From positions 442,794,028-442,858,027 of the forward strand of contig CM042688.1 in NCBI GenBank assembly GCA_023614405.1: 64,000 nucleotides of DNA, given 5' to 3'. Shown piece by piece: positions 57,660 to 64,000 of this stretch. The notes under the pieces were generated by a model that was not told the DNA's origin, searched no databases, and was given only the letters and a program-made list of their open reading frames with translations. Each line of letters starts with the position of its first letter. The first letter of the stretch is position 1. Both the position numbers and the translations under genes were made by a program. This stretch comes from Avena insularis (Eukaryota > Streptophyta > Magnoliopsida > Poales > Poaceae).

Positions 57660-58364
57660 TGATGACCCACAAGTATAGGAGGTGTATCGCAGTATTTTCG
57701 ATAAGTAAGAGTGTCAAACCCAACGAGGAGCAGAAGGTGCTGGCTAGTGGTATGGATCAAGAATTCTCTGCAAATACTTAGCAAACGGATTTTTATGGTT
57801 TTTTGATAAGACAAGTAAACAAAATACGAGTAAATAAAAGACAGTAGGAATAAATGCAGCAAGTGGCCCAATCCTTTATGTAGCAAAGGACAAGCCGGTT
57901 GTATTACTTAAGATGACCAAACGTTCTCGAGGACACATGGGAAGACTGTCAAGTGCTTTCGCTTCATATAGTTGATTAATCTTCTTTAGCTTGCTAAGTG
58001 TTGTGTGGGCTAACCTGTGCTAATATACCGAACTTCCTAGGACTAATACATACTTGTGATTATACCCCTTGCAAACATCTGTAAGTAGAAGAAAGTAATT
58101 AAGGCAGAAACCTAACCACAGCTTTAAACTCTAAGACCCTTACGTCCCTTGTGCAATGGTTTCCTAACGCGGGTTCAGGTTTCTATCACTCCGATAACCC
58201 CTACGATTAGTATCCAAATACACAATGCATTCCCCTAGGCCCATATAGGTGAAGTGTCATGTAGTCGACGTTCACACGACACCACTAGAAGAAGTACACC
58301 ACAACTTAAATGTTAAACTATTGAATCTTTGTCAACACAACTCCACTACTAACAACATGACTTC
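57660..58364 (-). mobile_element. F: Athila-type LTR piece on the minus strand
   Basis: The plus-strand text TGATGACCCACAAGTATAGG is the inverted complement of the LTR end of element E (...CTATACTTGTGGGTCATCA). F is thus the 3' end of an LTR pointing left, inserted after GCCAC in the LTR of D. It is followed for 705 bp, including GTAGTCGACGTTCACACGAC, a block I recognise from Sabrina-type LTRs, and then interrupted by E after ACTTC. Apart from the last 40 bp it is not close to the LTR of E, so it is a sister family. Confidence 0.75.
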
Positions 58365-59743
58365 TGATACGTCCAAAACGTATCTACTTTCCCGAACAAT
58401 TTTGCTATTGTTTCTCCTCTAAACTTGTGTGATTTGGATGCAACTAACGCGGACTGACGCTGTTTTCAGCAGAATTGTATTGGTGTCTACTTTTTGTGCA
58501 CAAAATCAACTATCAGGAAAAATCCCGGAAAATATGCCAACAATCCTATTTCACCCGAAGACTCCCGGAGCCAGAATACGAGACAGAGGGGAGGGCTGTG
58601 CCACACCACTGCTGCACGGCAAGCCAGTCGCGCCAGGTGGTCTTGCCACCTGCTCCCCTAGGTCTCCCTCTTCGCTTATAAGTTGCCTTCTGACCTAAAA
58701 ACTCAGTGGGGGTTCGACATTTTTCCAGAAGGAGTTCCGCTCCACCGCCACCACCAGATTCCATGAAACAGCACCAGAAACTCCGTTCTGGCACCCTGCC
58801 GGGACGGGGAATTGGAGGAGATCATCGCCATCATCATCACCATCGCTTCTCCATCGACCATCCATGTTTCCCCCATCTATGAGTGAGTAATCCCCCATTG
58901 TAGGGTATGGGGATGGTAGGGATTGGATGAGATCGTTCATGTAATGGCATCAGATTGTTAGGGCATGGTGCCTAGTATCTTTTATTAGTGCTTTATGACT
59001 TTGTTGCGACTTGTTATGCTTAATGCTTGTCACTAGGGCCCAAGTGCCATGATTTCAAATCTGAACATGTTATTGATTCATTATGATAGTATTGTTTTTG
59101 GTCTTATCTACAAGTTGTATACACACGTTGTTGTCCGAAACCAATGGCCCCGAAGTGACAGAAATTGGGATAACCGGAGGGAATGGCTTTGATGTGAGGA
59201 CCACATGTGTTCATGGAGTGTTAATGCTTTGCTCTGGTGCTCTATTAAAAGGAGCATCTTAATTGCCAGTAGTTCCCTTAAGGCCCCGCTGCAAATGGGC
59301 TGGCTGGACAAAAGATGTTGTACAAGTTCTCATTGCGAGCACATATGACTATATATGGAACACATGCCTAGGATTGTCTAGTACTTGGATGCTTTATCTT
59401 ATTTATCTACAATTGCCCTATGTTCTGATTGCTATGTGAATTGTCTTGTTCATGCACCACCTGTCCATCCATCCCTATGCCTACCGCACTCGAATCCCAC
59501 TGTTTACTGCTATTGTTACTACTGTCTTTACTTTACTACTGCTGTTACTTTACTATTCCTACTACAAAACTGTTGCTACTGATAAATTGCTGTGAGCAAG
59601 ATTGTTTCCAGGTGTAGCTGAATTTACAACTCAGTTGTTAAGGCTTATAAATATTCTTTGGCTCCCCTTGTGTCGAATCAATAAATTGGGTTTCACTTCC
59701 CTCAAAAATACTGCGATACACCCCCTATACTTGTGGGTCATCA
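58365..59743 (+). mobile_element. 5' LTR of element E
   Basis: 1379 bp, from TGATACGTCCAAAACG to GTGGGTCATCA. The ends match the Sabrina/WHAM-type LTR of Triticeae as I know it. CGCTTATAAGTTGCC near 58673 may be the TATA region. No gene. Confidence 0.85.
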
Positions 59744-59754
59744 AGACTATTTTC

Positions 59755-59772
59755 TAGCGCCGTTGCCGGGGA
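59755..59772 (+). promoter_or_regulatory. Primer-binding site of element E (one base changed)
   Basis: TAGCGCCGTTGCCGGGGA differs from the usual TGGCGCCGTTGCCGGGGA by G to A at the second base. It lies 12 bases after the LTR end. Confidence 0.85.
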
Positions 59773-59832
59773 TCATAGCTTTATTTATCAAGTTCACTTG
59801 GATTCTCTATTGTTCGTTGCTATCCATCCATC

Positions 59833-61058
59833 ATGGGTAAGTCTCGTGATGGCAAGGTTCCTATTTTACCATCCACTACAAGATGAGGTACAGTTCTGAA
59901 CACCTCTATTGCTCTTGATTCACCATCTGTTATGAGTAAGCTCGTTACACTACCACATACACATGCTACACACACTGCTACTACTGCTGAATTTGAAACT
60001 TCTGATGCTTATGATGCTGCTTCTACCGTGCTTGATAAGAGTGGTTCATTAGGTCCTTTCCTAGATGCTATGATTGCTAGAACTATAGCTGGAAATACTG
60101 AAACTCCTAATGAAGACACTACTACACCTGTTAGTTCACCTAAGTCTAGTGAAAGTTATGATATTGAAGATGGTTATGTTGAGATGACCGATGAATTTAT
60201 TAAAGAATGTAAAAACACCCATGATAGGAGCGCTGCTAAGAGTCTCCTTGAGAGGCATACTATTAGACCCAAATTATCTCCTATTGCTAAGTTTGCTGCC
60301 TCACCCATAAACATTATAGATGAAGATTATGATTTCTCTCTCGATCTATCTTACATAGCTATTGTTGAGAAAGAACCTTTTTGTGGGACTAAGAATGAAA
60401 GTGCGGTAGCACATATGAATGAAATTTATACCATGAGTGGTTTATTTTCTGATGATATTAAGATGCGTACTTACTTTGTTGCTAAGATTTTCCCCTTTTC
60501 ACTGAAAGGAGAAGCTAAAACTTGGTTTAGTAATTTACCTCCTGGATCTATTGATAGCCCTGATTGCTTGATTAGTACTTTCCTACAGAAATATTTTCCT
60601 TCTAGTGCTAGACATGCTATTTTGCAGGAAGTTTTTGATTTTAAACAGGGGAAAAAGAGGTATTGCCCGAATCTTGGGCAAGGTTTTGTGCTTTGATTCA
60701 TGCACAGGGTGGAAGTCCATTACCTAAGAATGAGCTTTTTGATATATTTTATAATGGACTGACTGAAGAATCTAGGACATACCTATATAGTTGTGCTGAT
60801 TGTGTTTTCAGGAATAGGACTCCTAAGGAAGTTGAGGAATTAATGGCTAAAATAAGTAAGAACTATGAAGATTGGACTCCTCCTAAACAAGCTATACCTG
60901 AAGTAATTGTACCTGAACCTACTATTCCGGTGCCTATTCCAACATTAAAGAAGAGGGGAGTTATTGAATTAAATGAGGAAGTGATGAAGGAAGCTAAGAA
61001 ATGTCTTAAGGAGAAGGGAATTAAAGCTGCAGATGTCAAGAATTTACCTCCTATATAA
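59833..61058 (+). pseudogene. gag of element E (one stop, one frameshift)
   Basis: ATG at 59833 opens MGKSRDGKVPILPSTTR, then a TGA (59884-59886) at codon 18. The same frame continues to 60696 and contains the gag core RTYFVAKIFPFSLKGEAKTW, FSNLPPGSIDSPDCLISTFL, QKYFPSSARHAILQEVF. An indel in the GGGGAAAAAG run (about 60648-60657) shifts the frame; the true continuation is LPESWARFCALIHAQGG, NELFDIFYNGLTEESRTYL and VEELMAKISKNYEDW up to 61058. This is the Athila gag layout (F-P-F-S-L...A..W...L..gsi..W/C..l...Fl.kyFP). It would form the RNA-packaging particle. Only two lesions separate it from an open gag. Confidence 0.85.
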
Positions 61059-61743
61059 GAATTATGTAAGCCTATTCCCTACTCATCCACTATTGGGGTA
61101 CACTCTCTCCAACACTTTGATGAAGGTGATATCCCTTACTCTAAACCTCCTGATCAATGCTTAGAAGAATTTCATATCTTTATTGTTAAGCAAGATAATT
61201 TTAATAAAAGGGTGCAAAATCATCTAATGGAAAACACTAGAGCTACTGTTGAGTTGAAACATATTGTGGAAAGAACCTCTAATGATGTTAAAATGATTGT
61301 TAAACACTTTCAAATGGTTCAAACTCAAATAGATCAACTCGTTAAAGTGTAAAAAGACTTGCTAGTTAATGCTGCTAAAGAAAAACATGCTTATGAAATT
61401 AGAACTAGAAGTGGTACTGCTACCCAGGATCCTCTATATCCTGAGGGGCATCCCAAAAGAATTTAGCAGGATTCTCAACAAGCTGAAAATAGTGGTTCTA
61501 CTCGTAAGAAAAGGAAAAAAGAAACATAAAACTATTGTAGAACCCTCTAAACCTTCTATAGATCCTAATAGTATATCTATCTCTGATGCTGAAACTGAAA
61601 GTGGTAATGAAGAAAATGAAGTTCCTAATGAATAAAAAGTTGAAGAAGAACCTGAAAACCACACAAAGAATACTAAATACACTAAAGAAGATTTTATTGC
61701 TAAGAAACATGGTAGTGAAAGAGAACCTTGGGTCCAAAAACCT
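61059..61743 (+). pseudogene. gag-protease linker of element E
   Basis: The frame after 61058 has scattered stops but keeps recognisable Athila text: HSLQHFDEGDIPYSKPPDQ, VELKHIVERTSNDVKMI, AYEIRTRSGTATQDPLYPEG, then a Lys/Glu-rich stretch (KKRKKETK, EPENHTKNTKYTKEDF). 'R-T-R-S-G' followed by 'DP.YPEGHP.R' is a usual landmark before the protease in these elements. No separate gene. Confidence 0.65.
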
Positions 61744-62508
61744 ATGCCTTTCCCTGATAAGAAACACAAGTCAAAGGAAGATGAACACTGTAGTAAGTTT
61801 TGTGAGTGGATGAAACCTTTATTCTTGCAAATTCCTTTGACTGATGCTAATAAATTGCCTCCTTACTCAAAGTATATGAAGGATATTGTCTCGAATAAAA
61901 GGAAGATCCCTAATGAAGAAATTTCTACTTTGCTTGCTAATTATTCCTTTAATGGTAAGGTTCCAAAGAAACTTGGAGACCCAGGGATTCCAACTATCTC
62001 GTTTTTTATTAAAAATAGTTCTGTTAGAACTGCTTTGTGTGATTTGGGAGCAGGAGTTAGTGTTATGCCTTTTTCTCTCTATAAGAGACTTCAGCTAGAA
62101 AAACTAATACCAACTGATATATCTTTGCAAATGGCTGATAAATGTACCACTATTCTTGTTGGTATATGTGAGGATGTACCTGTTCAAGTGGCTCATAATT
62201 GCTTGATATTAACTGATTTTGTTGTGCTTGAAATGCCTGAAGATGATAATATGTCTATTATTCTTGGGAGACCTTTTCTTAATACTGCAGGAGCTGTTAT
62301 TAATTGTAATCAAGGAAAGGTGACTTTCAATGTTAATGACAAGAAACATACTGTCTATTTCCATAAGAAGATTGAAAGGATTTATGGTTTGAATTCAATT
62401 GAACATGTTGAGGGCATTCAAGTTGGAGAAATATATTGTCCCATACCAAAAGAAAAAATTGAAACTATTATGATTGAGACCATTGCTATCAAGGTTGAGG
62501 TAACATAA
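61744..62508 (+). CDS. Aspartic protease of element E
   Basis: An open frame of 254 residues. Retropepsin landmarks are ALCDLGAGVSVMPFSLYKRL (catalytic D-L-G-A, about residue 100), SLQMADKCTTILVGICEDVP, and the second conserved block MSIILGRPFLNTAGAVI (LGRPFL, about residue 175). The Lys-rich start (MPFPDKKHKSKEDEHCSKF) and FLQIPLTDANKLPPYSKYMK are the segment that normally precedes protease in Athila pol. The ATG is internal to a former polyprotein, so the true start is not defined. It would cleave gag-pol. The frame stops at TAA where RT would be expected. Confidence 0.82.
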   Translation: MPFPDKKHKSKEDEHCSKFCEWMKPLFLQIPLTDANKLPPYSKYMKDIVSNKRKIPNEEISTLLANYSFNGKVPKKLGDPGIPTISFFIKNSSVRTALCDLGAGVSVMPFSLYKRLQLEKLIPTDISLQMADKCTTILVGICEDVPVQVAHNCLILTDFVVLEMPEDDNMSIILGRPFLNTAGAVINCNQGKVTFNVNDKKHTVYFHKKIERIYGLNSIEHVEGIQVGEIYCPIPKEKIETIMIETIAIKVEVT

Positions 62509-63362
62509 TCATTAGTGTAACACAAAGTTTTGTCTCATATGAAATTGTTTTGGTAACAAGACCTGATCAACCTTGTTAACAAAAGGATTTCATTGAACAA
62601 AACAATGTTTTCACCATGATTATCTCCGTTTACTTCTATTCTATCCATTTTAGTTTTTGTTTTCGTTTAGTCTTCCTTGTTGTTAGTTGCTTGCATGTTA
62701 GAGTGTCTTAGAACTTCTGTAGTTCTAGACTTGTTTTGTCATTGCATCATTATTCAAAAAAAAATCTGTCTGTCAGAAAATCATTCTTCTATGCCTGAAA
62801 ATTGCCCAAAAATAAAGTGTCTCGACAAATTCCAGAAAATTCATATTAAATTTTTATGTGAAAAAGGGGCAGAGGAGTACCTGGGAGGTGCCAGGGGTAC
62901 CCACCAGGCAGGCTCACCACCTGGTGGCGCGGCCTGCCCTAGGTGGCGCCATGCCATGGTGTGGGCCACCCCTGGCCCTCCACTAACTCTCTCACCTGCC
63001 ACTTTCTTCTCTCTCCCGAGTAAGCTCTAGTTCATTGATCAAAATCGCGTTCTTGCTGTGATTTCTCTCGATTTTTTCGAGCTCCTTGCTCAGTCTATCT
63101 TTCTTGTTGAAATTTGGAGCAATTGTTCCTTGGTATGTGACTCCTCCCCTTGTCCAAGTAGATTTGTGTTTAGTGGATTATATCTTGAGTATTTTGCTGC
63201 TGTAGGTGACAGGTTATGAGAGTTTGTAAGCTTGTTTGATGCTTAGAGATATAGTTTTGATGCATGTTTAGGCCTCTTACAAGTCCCTATGAGTAGAATC
63301 CTTCATTATATTTACTTTGCAATCACTCTTTTAATAGGTGTTTAAATTTCAGAATACCAAGC
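62509..63362 (+). other. Spacer where pol is missing in element E
   Basis: 0.85 kb with no RT, RNase H or integrase motif. It contains an AT-rich part, a poly(A) run (62756-62765) and a GC-rich CACCTGGTGGCGCGGCC block (62920-62940) of the type found in untranslated parts of grass Athila elements. Confidence 0.7.
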
Positions 63363-64000
63363 ATGAACAACCATAGAGATATTTGAGAGTGATGCACCTA
63401 GGAGGTCGAGGCCCTCAAGATCAGCCTCGCAGTTTAGGCCATCATACAACGAAGATCTCATTGCAACTCGTATTGGTAATGAAAGGGATGATGGGGATGC
63501 TCACCCATCCACTTTTCCTTGTTTTACTTTCTTACAAGTTGTAGGTATTCTTGATGATTTCTTTCTACTGCTTGAGAGGGTTGGTTTGACCTCATATATG
63601 CAAGATGAGAGAGAGGAATATGCTATGCTCACCAAAACCTTTGTTGAGAGCTTCACGTTTACTAAAACATCCTATCAGTTGACTGTCTCTTTCAAAATTT
63701 ATAATCTGCCCTTCACCATGCCTTTGGAGAGATTTTGCAGTATTGTAGGTGTAAGCATGACAGGGACCATGAATAAAATTCAAGGGCAACCCGCTGATTT
63801 GCTGGAGCTTTACCGAGGAGTGACCAATGATGATGATCGCGTGGCGCAACGTGGAAAGATAAGAAATATCCAACTCCCTGCTCTTAGATACTTTGCATAT
63901 TATCTTGCTACTAGCATACTATGTAGGGAGAACACAAGTAATATCTCCAACTATCATTCAGCCTTCCTTGCTACTGCGCTTAACAATGATACTCGGTACA
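63363..64000 (+). pseudogene. Athila ORF-1-like frame, partial, frameshifted near its start
   Basis: ATG at 63363 gives MNNHRDI and then a TGA. Shifting one base in the ATATTTGAG stretch opens a frame through SDAPRRSRPSRSASQFRPSY that stays open to the window end. Landmarks are YNEDLIATRIGNERDD, FLQVVGILDDFFLLLERVGL, SYQLTVSFKIYNLPFTMPLE, GQPADLLELYRGVTNDDDRV, GKIRNIQLPALRYFAYYLAT and NTSNISNYHSAFLATALNN. This matches the protein family I know as Athila ORF-1 (PF03078-like), whose molecular role is unknown. It has drifted little, except for the N-terminal indel. Its 3' end lies beyond the window. Confidence 0.65.

Larger units (their letters stand above)
58365..64000 (+). mobile_element. Element E: Athila-type element (gag-protease plus ORF-1), runs off the window
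   Basis: 5' LTR (58365-59743), Athila PBS with one change, gag and protease frames, a short spacer, then an Athila ORF-1-like frame open to the window end. Between protease (ends 62508) and ORF-1 (starts about 63363) there is no RT, RNase H or integrase, only 0.85 kb of non-coding DNA. E is therefore a non-autonomous form. LTR and coding regions are less decayed than in A and B, suggesting one of the younger insertions, as its innermost nesting position requires. Confidence 0.85.

Noticed and set aside
1..64000. Possible host genes, tRNA genes, CRISPR arrays or microbial operons.
   Set aside because: Every long frame is either a retroelement protein or a compositional shadow. The tRNA-like matches are 12-18 base primer-binding sites, and regular repeats are tandem arrays without spacers.

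Overview
This window looks like repetitive DNA from a large grass genome, most likely Pooideae (wheat, barley, oat or ryegrass relatives). I found no convincing host gene, structural RNA, CRISPR array or bacterial-style operon. Nearly every base belongs to LTR retrotransposons. The evidence is paired long direct repeats with TG...CA ends, tRNA primer-binding sites (PBS: initiator-Met type TGGTATCAGAGC, Athila type TGGCGCCGTTGCCGGGGA, Tat type TTGGCGCCCACCGTGGGGC), polypurine tracts (PPT), 5-bp target duplications, and decayed gag/protease/RT/RNase H/integrase reading frames. The grass assignment rests on LTR ends such as TGATACGTCCAAAACG...GGGTCATCA, which I recognise as Sabrina/WHAM-type Athila elements of Triticeae and relatives. 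That assignment comes from memory, not from a search.

Layout, left part (1-27455). Positions 1-2690 hold a decayed gag fragment followed by several families of tandem repeats. Element A (2691-27455) is a Ty3/gypsy element with LTRs of about 3.8 kb, a very short non-coding interior and a truncated 3' LTR. Three insertions sit in A. Element B (6318-18090) is complete, with target duplication TGTAT, and its own 3' LTR carries a 1.26-kb Athila-like solo LTR (X). A minus-strand LTR-like fragment (Y) lies at 19200-20092. Element C (20968-26254) is an Athila-type element with target duplication ACAGC that has lost its 3' LTR.

Right part (27456-64000). This is a one-sided nest in which each element is interrupted inside an LTR by the next: Copia element H (minus strand), Tat-lineage element G, an Athila LTR (C'), long-LTR element D, a minus-strand Athila LTR piece (F), then Athila element E, which runs off the window end. 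The right-hand halves of all these elements should lie beyond position 64000, in reverse order.

Coding content. G (29339-43324) is the richest. It has gag, protease, RT with an intact YVDD box, a second plant-type RNase H and integrase, all broken by a few stops and frameshifts. It also carries a multi-part antisense gene (about 42215-37523, minus strand) whose first part resembles the plant 'putative gypsy type transposon' family, plus a nine-copy 59-bp tandem array. E carries gag, aspartic protease and an Athila ORF-1-like frame but no RT or integrase. C carries only a gag-like frame broken by a 79-bp tandem duplication. B retains a barely readable RT fossil. A and D have no recognisable coding capacity and must have depended on proteins supplied in trans. 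No element here is intact enough to be autonomous.
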